A DNA stretch of 64,000 bases from Russula earlei (Eukaryota; Basidiomycota; Agaricomycetes; Russulales; Russulaceae). Positions 43,136 through 55,528 of this stretch are shown here, piece after piece; the first letter of the stretch is position 1; every line of letters starts with the position of its first letter. The stretch lies in the NCBI GenBank assembly GCA_025769875.1, contig JAGFNK010000014.1, forward strand, positions 186,001 to 250,000, written 5' to 3'. Below the pieces are notes generated by a model that was not told where the DNA came from, searched no databases, and worked only from the letters and a program-made list of their open reading frames with translations. The translations under genes and the position numbers were made by a program.

Positions 43136-45822
43136 TTATGTTTGGAACGTGAGGTGAGCGAAATGCAGAAGACGCACTAGCTTGTTTTTTGGGAAGGAAT
43201 AGTTCGCGCCAGCAGGTCCTGTTGTCCAATACTGCAACTGCGGATCTACATGAAGGGATACTATCAGCATGCATGAATCGTGCCTCATTTGGCCAAGACA
43301 GACCGGAATATGCAACCGAATGGCGGTTGATGTAGTCCGCCGTAGGATAATCTTTTGGATCACAGCCGATGTTCGTGGAGCCTTCGCGCTGGTAGACGCG
43401 CACGTAATCTACGAGCATTTCGGCAGGGAAGGTCATCGTCGTCACATCGATTGGTTGCCAATTCGCTACAGCGAGCATTAAACGTGGAATTGGAAGTGGA
43501 AGAAGCGAAAAACACACACGACATGCCCAAATTGATAACTATAGACTGGAAGAAACGACCAATGTGAGTAAGGTAAGTCGAATGGGTCATACATGACCAT
43601 ACCATGGGTTCCTCGGAAATCAACCGCTGGCCGACACCGGAACCACCAGTTCCCTGATCAGGCCCGACAGCACCAGCACCCATCCTGATTGTTGGTGTGT
43701 CATCCATACTCCATGTGATAAACCCATCCAAGCGCGACTGGGGATTTGCGAAGTACTCGAAACCTGCGTAAGCCAAATGAGAAGAGGCCTGAGAAAGAAA
43801 GGAACAATTACAAACCAAATTTATGGAAGAACTGTCCTGATCCCTCGAAGACGTCAGCTGGGAGCTGCGTAAGGCCAGAAATAGCTTGTTGTCTATAAGA
43901 TCGAGGATGAGTGGGATGGGATGGGACGGAATTGGACACGACTGACACAGCAGATCCCCTGTGGGTCGACGTGACATTGTCAGCGACACATCGCGGGTGT
44001 AAATAAAACACACACCTGTAGTTATTCGCCCAGGAAATGCTAGAATTATACACCGTCCATTTGTCTGCCGTGTCGTTGAAATATACGTAGTCGTGCGCAA
44101 ACGGCGCGAACTGGGCCGACTGTGAGATCACGCCGCCAGAACCCTGCTTGTTAGTGTTCGGCTTCGAGTACATCAATTTCCGGGGCGCCACGACCAATGT
44201 CGTAGCTTGGGCCGGGATGGTCTTCACCAGGGGCAGGTACACGAGCTAGAAGAAAAGGAAAATTTCAGTGACCGATGACAGGGAATGAGCAGAGATGGCC
44301 CACGAGAGCTTTTGGCCTGTCAAGTAAGATAGCCGAGAGTTGTACTTGGCCTGCGATGCATTCGACATAAGGGCCGCAGGAGGGCCAAGTCCGTCGGGGA
44401 TTTGTCTGATTCGGAAGGGTGCCAACGTCACAAGAGTCGTATCTGAGGACCCGAGTCAACGTCAAAGTGTTGGATGAAGGATACATAAGGATTCACGAGT
44501 ACGGCCATATGCCATCTGTTGTCGCGCCGTATCCTGGTCGAGCGAGATTGCCCATGGTCCAGACTCCAGGCCACTAAGTGACAGGATAAGAACAGTAAAA
44601 AATAAAGGTTGGGACTAACATATCCGCGGGTCTCGTCGTTGGGGCCGGGAAGGGTGAGGGAGACCTCGATATAGCCGCTTGTGAAGCAAAACTTATTCCA
44701 ACTCTGGAGCATGCCAGAACGATACGACATTCCATTGCTTTCCACGTTTTCGATCCGGACGTGAAGAGAACCATTGGCAGTATAGACCTGTCTTGGGTCG
44801 TACCATTCGAGGTCACCAGTGTTCCAATACCAAAGGTTGACGGCTTCCCAAAAAGGGTCATCACCTGAGTCAAATGAACGGCCATCAAGATTGAACTCGT
44901 CAGAAAAGACAAGGTTATAATTTTGGCCATCGTAACCAACGCGGGTCTTGGCCGAATCGGGTGTTTCGGGATCAACGAGGGAACGGGTGTGGATGTCAGT
45001 CTGAGGATTGACGGTGTTGCCGATCTCTTCGAGAAAAAGAGTGTGGGCATTGTTATCTACATACGTAACGACGGGTAATGCAATGAAGAGGGCAAGGAGG
45101 GTGCCGATAAGGAGAACGAGGACACCGACGTTGGATATACCACGGGGGTTGAATACGGAGACAGGCTTGTCGGCCGACTCTGGGGCATGGAGCGAATCGT
45201 CTTCTTCGCCATCGTCCTGGTCATCTACCGAAGGATCCCAGGCGTAAGGGACGAGGCCACCTCTGAACGATGCTGGTGGACCAGAGGGGTACTTTGAGTC
45301 GGATGCAAGAGTCCATATTGAATCGCGAGACACCGTGGACACGACGGACTCACGCTGCTGATCCGGAGATAAGGAAGGGGGAGGGAGGAGGCCACCCAAG
45401 TCGTCCGCTGTGGCGAGGCGCCATAGAACCATGGAACCACGTTGTGAAGAAGCGACCTGGGACCCGAGGGCCTGGGAGTCCTCCGAAGCGATTCGGCTGA
45501 GACGCACACTGCCTCTGGAAACGGGCCTAGGACGCACAAAACCATAGAGAGAAGGTGTGTTCGGGTTCAGCGGGGAGGATACGAAGCCAGATGAAAAGGA
45601 GTGTGAGTGAGCCCGAGAAGGTAAAGAAGAGGACTGATCGGGTGATTGTGCGGTAGTTAAGAGCGGGTCGGAAGGAGGGAAGGAGGGAGTGTAGGGTGAG
45701 AGTACGGTGGTCGAGGTGTTGGGAGAACCGTTGGGAGAGGGAGGTGTTGGCGTTGACCCCCTCGATCGATCTTTGGGAATAGATTCAAAGGGGTTGGTGT
45801 TCACCTGGGACGACGGCAGCAT
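43136..45822 (-). CDS. KRE6/SKN1-type beta-1,6-glucan synthesis protein (GH16-like), frame broken
   Basis: Type II membrane protein of the KRE6/SKN1 family, acting in the secretory pathway on cell-wall beta-1,6-glucan. The Ser/Pro-rich cytosolic N-terminus opens at the preferred ATG (45820-45822, SSQVNTNPFE). One TM segment follows (VGVLVLLIGTLLALFIALP), then the lumenal domain: YNLVFSDEFNLDGRSF, FWEAVNLWYWNTGDLEWYDP, SGMLQSWNKFCFTSGYIEVS, WTMGNLARPGYGATTDG, YDSCDVGTLPNQT and the GH16 signature EIDVLE (ExDxxE). Near the C-terminus are DDTPTIRMG, VINLGMS, NWQPIDV, VDYVRVYQ and GCDPKDYPT. At least five introns are clear. Three single-base gains near 44395-44402, 44229-44233 and 44153 break the frame within otherwise conserved exons, so either this copy is dead or the assembly is wrong there. 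An upstream ATG at 45996 runs through a poly-Pro/G-run region and is less likely. Confidence 0.85.
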
Positions 45823-46240
45823 TGTGGGAGTGTGGGATAAAGGAAGGGGGGAGGAGGGGGGGGGGGGGGGACAAGGAGGGGGGCGGATGGGGGGATGTCG
45901 GAAGGTGGGCGGGAAGGGGGGAATGGGGATGACTGACGGTCGAGGACTGCACACGCCTTGGCTGCTGGGGCTGGCGCGCCGAGGAACGCCTGACATCGCA
46001 CCTCCACTTCTCCCCTTTCTTTTTCACGGATCGCCACTCTCACGCCATGGCGCTCGTTTATACCCCCTTTGGGCATTTCTCCCCTGTCAACCGCCAACGG
46101 CCCTCCACGGCCGTTTGCCAGCCGTGCGTACCTACCATCAAGGCCAGGCACTCGCTGCCTGCGCCCACCGCAGCCCCTTCAACAGTCCTCGTGTTATCTC
46201 TCAGATACGTGCAATCCCTCCGAGGTTTGTTCCGACGCGC

Positions 46241-47003
46241 CTAAATAGCCCCGACTGTACGTAAACCCTTAAGCGCTGCGCGGACCTGTTCCTCCTCGCT
46301 CGCTTCCAACTCAATCTCCACGATACCCTCCTCGCCTGTCTTCGTCGGGCTCTCCAGCGCGTCTAGCTGCGACCGGAGCATGTTCGCCTTCATGAAATGC
46401 CCCTTTCGATTCGTCATGCGCTCCCACAGCACGGATTGTGGCCCAATTGGGTGTACAAAAACAGTCCGTGGTGGTCGTCTTTGAGGTGGCAATACTCTAT
46501 CTACCCGCTCCTCTTCTGTTCTCGCTTCCATCTGTAGTTGGCCGTCGTCATATTCGGGGTTGGTAGCTTCTCCTAGGTGCACGCCCAAACCGAGGTCGGT
46601 TCGTTCTTTACCGCGGAGCACGTCTCGGTAGCTAGCTTTGAGTGCGGAGCAGGCCACCACTACACCCGATATTGGCCCCATTGGCCCCTGCGTGGTACCC
46701 GCGATAGCTTCCACGGCGGCTCTGCGCACGCTCACAAGCCAAGGACCGCGATCGGCGTCTGTGAGCGACTCGCCCCTACGCATCTTGTCCTTGTTGGCCT
46801 CCGAGTGTTTGTCATCCGCATCAATGAATGGCAATGACAGAGCTTCAGCGAGTCCCTTGGCCAATGTTGTCTTGCCACTTCCCGATACACCCTGTTGGGT
46901 CATTCCACAAGCGTTTTATTTGATGCTTCCAAGTCAGCGAAGAGTCAGATATGTCAGAGGGGTGAGACCCTACCATCACCACGATTAATACACGACTACT
47001 CAT
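46241..47003 (-). CDS. Gluconokinase
   Basis: Phosphorylates gluconate with ATP to 6-phosphogluconate, which enters the pentose phosphate pathway; cytosolic. Exon 1 (46974-47003) encodes SSRVLIVVM after the start; an 82-bp intron (GTAGGG...CAACAG) follows; exon 2 (46241-46891) starts GVSGSGKTTLAKGLAEAL, a perfect P-loop. Then FIDADDKHSEANKDKMRRGE and LTDADRGPWL, the gluconate-binding and lid region typical of GntK-type kinases, VVVACSALKASYRDVLRG, and near the end RKGHFMKANMLRSQLDALE. About 226 residues, somewhat longer than bacterial GntK because of a charged insert after GVHLGEA. Frame intact. Divergent neighbour of transaldolase. Confidence 0.93.
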
Positions 47004-49220
47004 TTTATCTATGAGGCATGTGTCCATCGGTGTGTTGTCAAGCGTGTCCTCATTCTCACCACCCATTGTTGAGACGACGGGGGAGACAGTTGAGGATAGT
47101 TGTATTTGTAATCAGTGCCATTTACAAAGAAGGCAAGGCTAAGCGGACTCTGATTGTACGATTTCGAGATGACTCTCATTGGTTTCTGGTTCGAACAGTG
47201 CGGCGAGCATCACTCTGATCTTCGCAGAGCCATTCGTTGGTCAGCCCACCGATACATTCGCATCTAGGACGTTACCAAGGCTGATTTCAGGCTATTTGTG
47301 GGTTTCGGCGTGATCAGTGGACCGTATATGTGTCCAACGTGGCTGCCACATGTCTCCCGAAATCAGTACAGCCCGGGGTTGCCAGTGCAAGGTGTCTCTT
47401 GTGACTATGCGCTCCTCTCAAGACCCACATACTCACGTGTACTGAAGGTTCATGTAGCCCTTGCTCTTACTCTCCTAATATCTTTCATCATCACAAAAAG
47501 CAGTCGCTACCGTCTACTAGCTTGTCTCCGCCCGAGGAACGGAAATGTTACCTCAGAGTTCTTGCCAATACTAATGACCCGACTTTTCAGGAGGTTTTTC
47601 CTGATGACTGGCCTTGATCGTCTGACACACTCTGGAAGGGGACGACATTCTTTCCATTATTCTTGGTGTTCGTAGACCATATGTATCGTCCTAGGAAGAT
47701 CATTCACCCAGGCGGCGACTGTCTTGCCTTTCCGTGGGTTCGCTTTTCTGGCCCAATCTACTTCATGCTAATTATTTCCGTGCATCTAGTTATATCGTGT
47801 TTCAGCTTGTCTCACACAAAATTTTATACGAGGACTGCCATTCAAACATCCTGGAGAACGCCCATACAATATAAAAGAATGGGGGCTGAACTGTCGCGAC
47901 CAAAGTGTGCATCCTCATTCGGGCTTACTAGCCCCCCGGACCAATCTCATCCTCGTTGGGGGCTGGCCTGACGGAAGAGAAGCTTCTAATTGGCCTACGG
48001 ACTACCATCGCGTTCCTTGTTGTCGCCTTTGCGGTTTGTCGTACTCTCCCGATCATCTTCAGAACTGATCTCGCGAAATGGCTCTTTATTATTTCTCGTC
48101 GACTTCATCGACAGCCTTATCATATTAGCAAAAGATTCGTTGGTCTCATTGCGCATTCCAGGAAATGTGCTGGTAGTTATCTCAAGTGTCGATCTTCCCA
48201 GGACCAAATGTGGATCCTGGGCAAGGCATTGACACTTATTTTCGATCCATTTGAGTGCATCGTTCTCTTCCTCGCAGGTGAGGCACCTTCTCCCTACCGT
48301 TCTGTGACCGAATTATCCACTGACGGTATTTCTGCCTAGTTATGACCGTCAGTTATATTGTACAAGAAAGTAGGTCACATCGGTTGAAGGGCATGGGCTG
48401 CTTCGTGGCTGATGGATATTCTTTGAAGGCTATTTGATCGTCGCCGTCACATTCTTGTATTACCCAGCGTCGGATCCAGCAAGCCTTCTCGCGATTCGTA
48501 ATACAACGCCATTTTCACGTTAATTGACATTTATATCCGCGTAATCCCCTGTTATCCATCCCAATACTAGTAGATACTTATGTTCGCCTGTGCTTCCTTG
48601 GGCGCGTGCTAGTAGACGGGTTTGTGATCTTTGTGTGCTTTGCAACGCCGGGGGCGCAGACTCTTGGGCCCTAGATATCTCATAACTCGCGGTTGTGTTA
48701 TGGTAGACCCGAGACGAACGAAAGTGACGTTGAACAATATCAGCGAGAGCGTTGACAGATTTCATCGCCTGACCGTCAGAATTTCCAACGAATCGAAAAC
48801 TGCCCCGTGGGCTTGTGGTAATTCCCAACGATCGTGCAAACAACTCCGTTACATCATGATTATTGTCGCGGTAGGTGAATCCTCAACTCCGCATTGCGAC
48901 GTGCATACAGTATTCTGTCGGATGTCAGCATGGAGCAAGCCAAGCGGTATTGAAATGACAGTGAAACTTGATCGCAGACACGTTCTCATGTCACTTTTAT
49001 GATCTGATCTTGAAGCCTACGCACGTGGGAACTTTCAATAGTGGGTTGGTGAATAAATAATAAACACAAACTTAATCAAGACTTTTGGCACATAACGCTC
49101 TCGGGCCGGCTAGATCCGGGGCGAGGTATATTATTAATCGTGAGTCCGTCGCGGTCGGAGACGGACACCACCTTCTCTCCGACCTCCTTCACCACCAGAT
49201 CGACCATTGGATCATTCAAA
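47004..49220. other. Long divergent intergenic region between gluconokinase and transaldolase
   Basis: 2.2 kb without a convincing gene. Frames near 47298-48339 include hydrophobic stretches (LLIGLRTTIAFLVVAFAVC) but have no consistent splice structure and may be remnants. The last 80 bp before 49221 are CT-rich (CCACCTTCTCTCCGACCTCC), like a fungal highly expressed promoter or 5' UTR. Confidence 0.45.
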
Positions 49221-50488
49221 ATGACTACCTCCCTTGACCAACTAAAACAGACAGAGACAGTCGTCGTCTCTGATTCCGGTGACTTCGAAAGTGGGCCTTG
49301 GTGCTTCTCAGCGTTGTCTCCGCTCATGACCCCCGCGAGACAGGCATAGATGTCTACAAACCTCAGGTAAGCTCATAGTGACCGGCGTTTTACCGTCTCA
49401 GTTTTGGCTTATCAAGTCATAGGACTGCAACGACAAACCCGTCCCTCTTGCTTGCTGCGGCGAACAAACCCGCATACTCCCGCCTGATCGATGTCGCTCT
49501 CGCGTACGGCAAGAAAAAGGGTGGCACCGTCCACGAGCAGGTCGATGCTGCCACCGACCGCTTGGTGTGTTTCTCTGGCGTCGGTCCTTCCCATCATTCC
49601 CACTTACGTGGGATGGCAGCTTGTCGAATTTGGCAAAGAGATCCTTAACATCATTCCCGGCCGCGTCTCTACCGAAGTCGATGCCCGTACTCTCCTTTGA
49701 CAAGGAGGCGACTAAGGCCAAGGCCAGGGAACTTATTGCGCTCTACGCGTCCATCGGAATCAAGAAGGAACGTGTGCTTATCAAGATTGCGTCGACCTGG
49801 GAAGGTATCCAGGCCGCGCGGGAGCTCGAGCGCGACGACGGTATCCACTGCAATCTCACGCTTCTCTTTGGATTCGCCCAGGCTGTTGCTTGTGCTGAGG
49901 CTGGCGTGACACTGATTTCGCCATTTGTTGGCCGAGTGTGTCATCTATCGTCAACTTTCCGCCTCCTTCTGTGACCTAACCGTCTTACACCTTCAGATCC
50001 TCGACTGGTACAAGAAGTCGACCGGGAAGAACTACGAAGGCGATGAGGATCCGGGTGTTCAGTCGGTCAAGCGCATTTACAATTACTACAAGCAGCATGG
50101 CTACAAAACCATCGTCATGGGCGCATCATTCCGTAACGTCCGTGTCTACGCACACAGCCATCTGCCCTCCCATTTGACTGATCTGATCTCCCTGCAGGTT
50201 GGCGAGATCAAGGCACTCGCAGGCGTGGACTTCCTCACCATATCACCTGCACTTCTCGAGGAGCTGAGGAATAGCAGTGCTCCCGTACCCAGGAAACTCA
50301 GCGTTGAACATGCCGGACTAGCCGAACCAATCCCGAAAGTTTCTTATGTTGACAATGAGCCCGAATTCCGCTGGGAGCTTCTTCAAGACCAGATGGCTTT
50401 TGACAAGCTCCACGAAGGTATCAAGAAGTTTGCCGAGGATGGCAGCACCCTCAAGGGTGTGCTTCTCAAGAAACTCCAGGCAGCTTAA
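49221..50488 (+). CDS. Transaldolase
   Basis: Transfers a dihydroxyacetone unit between sedoheptulose-7-P/glyceraldehyde-3-P and erythrose-4-P/fructose-6-P, in the non-oxidative pentose phosphate pathway. Exons: [20 protein letters not shown]; a small exon with IDVYKPQ; then the [14 protein letters not shown] block; [20 protein letters not shown]; the Schiff-base lysine in [31 protein letters not shown], then [24 protein letters not shown]; and [20 protein letters not shown]. Five introns are placed with GT...AG ends. Two single-base gains break the frame: a T at about 49426 (before GCAACGACA, where DATTNP is expected) and one base at about 49687-49690 (VDAR to SFDKEA). Catalytic residues are otherwise intact. 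For a housekeeping enzyme, assembly error is as likely as decay. Confidence 0.92.
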
Positions 50489-50782
50489 ATCGTGACGATA
50501 TGCTAGTTTTTGGTGTAGGAAAAGGAAGGTGTAGGAACGTAGCAGCAGTTTCCAAAAATGAGGTTTGATGTTCGCGACTTGAGATAGTCTCTCACCAGTA
50601 CTCTACGTCACGCATGACTGAATCGATTGCCCTTTTCGCGCGCAAACCATCATGGAACGCAAGGTAAGATCGTTTGAATCCAATGACATGTAAATATATA
50701 CCGCAGGTGAACCCGAAAATCAGGCAATAAGTAACATGTAAAGTATTTGGTATAGATGATCCATGGGCTGCCCGAAGCTCAA
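50489..50782. other. Short tail-to-tail intergenic region
   Basis: 3' flanks of the transaldolase (plus) and the ArAE-type gene (minus). No other feature seen. Confidence 0.5.
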
Positions 50783-53700
50783 TCAGGTCATGGGAACTGG
50801 CGCATGAGCACGTTGGTGGTCATCTCTCCACTGCGCAAAACCCTTGAACGGAACCTCCCCACACAAGTTTCGGGTAATGCTGTGCAATTCATCCAGTGAC
50901 TGTGCAAGTCGAAAGGGATAAGCAATCGCTCTCATCTTAGGGCCAAAGCTGCGCGTACCTCAGTTATCTGAAGAACGCTGATCACCGCAGTCGCATAGAA
51001 CAAGTAATTCGGCGAGCGTAGTTCCCGTACGATTTCGTCGCTGACGGTAGGCGGTGTAGCATAAGCTGCTGTGTCGTGGTAAAGCAATCGATCAAGCAAG
51101 CTTTGCGGAAGCACTGTGTGCATCGGTTCTCCGGTACGAAGCGACTGCGAGACGAGCGAGAAGACGGAGAGAACATCCGAGATCTAGAAGGAAAAATCAA
51201 CCCGTTAGAATGATGCATGAAGCAAGAGCCCATCGACGCGATACGGACAAAGTTAGGGTTGACGACTTTGGTGCGATGTAAGAGATTTGATCGCCATTCG
51301 TCGTCGAGCTCTGTAAGTGCACTTGCGAGCTTCTCGGTATCAGCAGTGGTACGCGTCGTAACTAGAGACATGACTGACCTGCGAGAACACGGCAACCATC
51401 TCTTGCTGTATCTCAATGATTTTGCTGTATTCATCATACGGCCAATGGCCGCGCACATTCCCCTCCCATTTCGCCCATCCTGCTTTCACATTCAAATCCA
51501 CGAGTTGTAGCACTACCTTGGACAATTTATCGCGCAATAAACTGGTCCGTGCTGACAGACCAGACTTCAGTTCTTTTGAAGCGGTTGTGTCCGTAATCCA
51601 GGCGGACATAAACGATGCGTATATATAGGACAGCGAGGTGAGGGTCTTGGCGCAGCCAAGTCGCACCGCTCTACGGGCAGATTTAGCAGGGAAAATCATC
51701 AAAATAAAAGATGCAGCGGATCCTGGCTTGGCGTTGGTGTGAATAATGCAGAGTCGATACTGATGACATTACCGATCATCACGAGCACCCAGCGCTTCCA
51801 GGCAACGTGCCAACCAATCCCGACATTGGAGATGAGTTGGAGGTGACCGTCAATCCAGGAATATCCGATAACGAGGGCGGCAGTAGCCTAAAGGGATGCT
51901 AGGATTCAGATGTCGAATGTAGGAAAGACCACTGCATACAGCCATGAGGATGTTGCCCTGAAGGTACTGCTGAGGGGCGAATAGCCGAATGAACATGAGA
52001 GGCACAAGGAAAACAGCGACGCTTGCCGCCGCCCCGTAGGGATTTCCACGTCCATGTGCGTTCCCTGAGAGAACGACGTTCGAGTGGCAGAAAGGATGAA
52101 AGGCGGTCATGAATCTCACCAGTATACCAAACTAGTAAACCGATAATAAGGCCGAAAAACGTCCCGATAAGCCGGATGAAGTAACTGTGCCATTTCAAAT
52201 ATCTACAGTCAAAAAATGAAGTGAAGACAAATTAGGAGGTCCACGGACTTGTACAACTGGTCGCCGGCATAAATCGTCAACGTTGTCTGGGCCATGATAA
52301 GCGCCCTACGACATAATAGTCAGAGCGGTGGTGGATACGATCTGAGATTGTCATACCAGACACCCTTTTCTGTGTAATAAAAGTCTGCCAAGATGGGTAG
52401 CCAAATCGGACAGAAAAACGCGTCGAGTGAACTTACGTGCAGTCCTCCTGACCACTGCTGGAATCCAAAGGGCAATTGATAGAAAGACATATCTGAAAAT
52501 AAACTAGGCGGCCACTATTAAGTTCCTAGTTGTTGAGTTCGCAGACAAAACGGTGTGTACCAGAGCCTCAGGTGTTTTGGTCCATTGGTAAATGACGTGG
52601 ATGCCACTCATTATCTTTTGTAGGGCATTCGTTGGAGGTCGGCTATCAGGATCACGACCTGGGGGGAAATGGATTGAGTTCGCGTCAACGAATGGATCTG
52701 ATTGGTACTGACGGTATTTCCCTTCGCCATCTTCCTCTGGTTCGATCTCTTTGACCTCCTGGGTCTCCCCGTAACCACGCAAATCGCCCTCGGTACTCTT
52801 CTCTACGAAAACGGTATGTGCAAGCTGGCGCAAGCCCTTTGGAGCCCATAGCCTATTCAATCTACGTTTGCTAGTGATTTCCCGCACAGTCTCCACGACG
52901 CTTAGGATGGCCTCGGAGACAACGATGATCGATGCACTGAAAACATAGCACACGTACAAACTGCGCAATGGGGCGTCGGGGGTACTAAGATGCGGCTCAA
53001 ACGGTCCCAGGAGACGCAGACGTCCAGTACCCCTGAATTCGGCCAGCGCACTTCGGAGACGCTCTGCAGCGGAGTCCAACTTGTTCTGTTGCTCAACCTG
53101 GGCGTCCGTAGTACTGCGCCAGCTCCAGCGCGTGGCGTTCACAAAGTCGATAGTGTCTCTGACTGAAGCGAGTGCGGCAGATGCGGCAGAACGAAGGTCG
53201 AAGGTCGCCTCGCGAAGTAGCGGCAAAACATCCACGAGGCGGAGAGACTTCTGGCGTTCACCAGCCTCGTTACGTTGATACATTTGTTGCACGAGGAATG
53301 TATCCGTTAATCCTGTACTCTGGGAGGTCTTCTCGACGAGCTCAATATCCTGCGACACGGGAGTGTATACGGTGCGACCGATGTACTTTAAGAAGCTCAT
53401 AAGGCCATCTAGAAGAAATGAGTGAGAATCTGTAATGAGGAAGGGCAGAGCACAGCTAACTTATGCGAGAAATGACGCCGAGTAGTGGTTCTTGGAGTTT
53501 CTTTGCATCGTCGCCGTTCCAACGGCCCCAGCTAAACTCTGCATTTATGAACTTGGCCTGCAGCGTCACTTCGGATGAACTATAGTCAGGCCGGATTAAT
53601 TACATATAGGCCGACAAGAACGTACGGCCTTGATAGATCGCGAACATCGAACGTCTGATGGCACGCAACTGCAAGGCCTTCGGACTCTCAGGTGTCAGTG

Positions 53701-54949
53701 ATCCCGGGACCGCACTCAGTATATCCTCCTGTGCGTCAAGCAGAAGTTTCATCTGACCGAGAAGGAGGGTAATGGCCGCAAGATATGCGTGATGGGCTGT
53801 TTGAGGGAAAACAAAGATGGTGACCGCGATCGCAATCGCCGCATAAATCGAGACGGGAATGAGTATACTGTTAAGGAGGTTGTATTGGGAGAAAGGGAAA
53901 AGTGGGCCGATGGTCTGCGGGGGCTTTAGAAAATAGTGAATGAGAGCAAGTGTAACGTACACAGAAGATATCAATTGCGATGGTCCCAAATACACTCATG
54001 AAGATAAGAAGTTTATAATAAGCACGGATTATGGCGAAAAGTAAGGTGCCCATTGCAAGGAAGACACCGAAGACGGCTGAGGACCTGGAAATAGGTGAGC
54101 GCTGATACCAGACCTTCAGATGGATGACCGACCGGACATCGAGAAATTCTCCTTGGAATATCACCACTTTGAACACTTGATCTGGGTTGGCAGAGCCAGC
54201 AGCGCTTCAAAATATACGGTTAGGTGACGACATATAAGGACAAATAAAAACCTACGTTTCATTTGCCACTTGGAGGGATGACCTGAGCAGAACCTTGTCA
54301 CGGACTGCTACCGCGGCTTTCATGCCCGCTGCACCGATGGCCCATCCGAGTAATACGCCGATTAATAACAACCCTATCATCTAGGGAATTTGCTAGGCAT
54401 GGAAGTTATTGGGGAGGTCGAATCACACTTACAAAAAAGAAGAACTGGACAGGAAACGAAGGCGGCAATAAAAGGGATGCAAGAAAGGCAAAGAATGCTC
54501 TGCAAAAGTTGAGAGAGTCAACATTCGTTCTACTTGCTAGGAACGATGATGGAATAGAGGGACCGTCGCGAGCTCCGTCACAAAGCGCGGGTGTGATCTC
54601 AAGGCGCGTTCACAACGATGAATCAAGTGAAGCGCTAAAGTATGAAGCACGCCATCACGCCCGATAAGATAATCCAAGGGTCCCCCCAGAGAGAGAATCA
54701 TACGCACGCATTCCCCATTGTCATTAAACTTTTATGAGGTAGCATGAGAAGGAATGCCGCCCAAGCGCTCAGCCAACACCGAAAGAGCGTCTTGCGGCTC
54801 CGTTTTGAACGTATGTTCGTGGCTACCCATGGCGGAAAGTGATCAAGGAAGTTCTTAGGCGGGGATGGCGCTGCTGGTAAAGCTTCGAGCTGAGAGGAAT
54901 GAGGGGATCTTGAAGGTTCAAAAGGGGAAGACTCTGGTTTAGATGACAT
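50783..54949 (-). CDS. ArAE/FUSC-type multi-pass transporter (DUF2421 family), copy 1
   Basis: Large multi-exon gene. Order from the start at 54949: disordered N-terminus; helix-forming KTLFRCWLSAWAAFLLMLPH; further TM segments (AFLASLLLPPSFPVQFFFF, IGLLLIGVLLGWAIGAAG); NPDQVFKVVIFQGEFLDVRS; AVFGVFLAMGTLLFAIIRAY, MSVFGTIAIDIF; AAIAIAVTIFVFPQTAHHAY and TLLLGQMKLLLDAQEDIL. A cytosolic helical middle follows (VDVLPLLREATFDLRSAASA), then a second membrane block (YFIRLIGTFFGLIIGLLVWY, GRGNPYGAAASVAVFLVPLM) and the C-terminal LDELHSITRNLCGEVPFKGF, ending at TGA 50783-50785. The two-block layout fits the fungal putative ER transporter/aromatic acid exporter families (ArAE_2_N, FUSC-like, DUF2421/Bre4-like). 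Substrate unknown. Exon borders were checked only in part. Confidence 0.8.
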
Positions 54950-55528
54950 GAAAAGGAGAGGAAGGGTTGTTGTTTGCCTTGCGTGTGTGATTCAATATAT
55001 ATCTCCATCAAATCGACCGTGTGCTGAGTGCGTCGCTTCTTTCTTCTGCCGGTGGCGGGATTTCATGTACGTTGTCTCTTTTTACGGGGCTCTAAAGCCC
55101 CAGGAACTAGCAAAATAAAATCCTTTCCAGGACAGTTGAAACATGTAAACGGGTCTCGTTCATCTCAGTTCACATTCAATCTCAATCTGTAAGAAAGTAT
55201 GAAGCTCGAACTCAGGGGTGACGGCACTAGGGTCGTGGTTCCGGGGCGCTTCGTCTCGGCTTTATCAAGGTACAGGACGCTGTGAAATGAAACCGGTGGG
55301 GGGAGTTAACGCGGCTCGAAAGAGCTAATGCAGACGTTTTTGAGAGGATTGGGACTGGGTACACGGAGAATAAAGGTCTATCATATTGGAAATGGGAAGG
55401 AGGGTAACGTACCACGGCAGAAACGGGTGGACACGGAAGCGCTTCACATGTCCGAGTCCGAAACGTTTACGACTACAATTTAATCTATTCTCTCTTTGTG
55501 CACCGTCGACGCTGGACATAAGACCAGA
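54950..55528. promoter_or_regulatory. Shared divergent promoter region of the two ArAE-type genes
   Basis: 579 bp between the two ATGs. It contains TTCAATATATATCTCC close to copy 1 and ATTTAATCTATTCTC, a pyrimidine-rich stretch, close to copy 2. It could co-regulate the pair; no specific operator was recognised. Confidence 0.45.
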
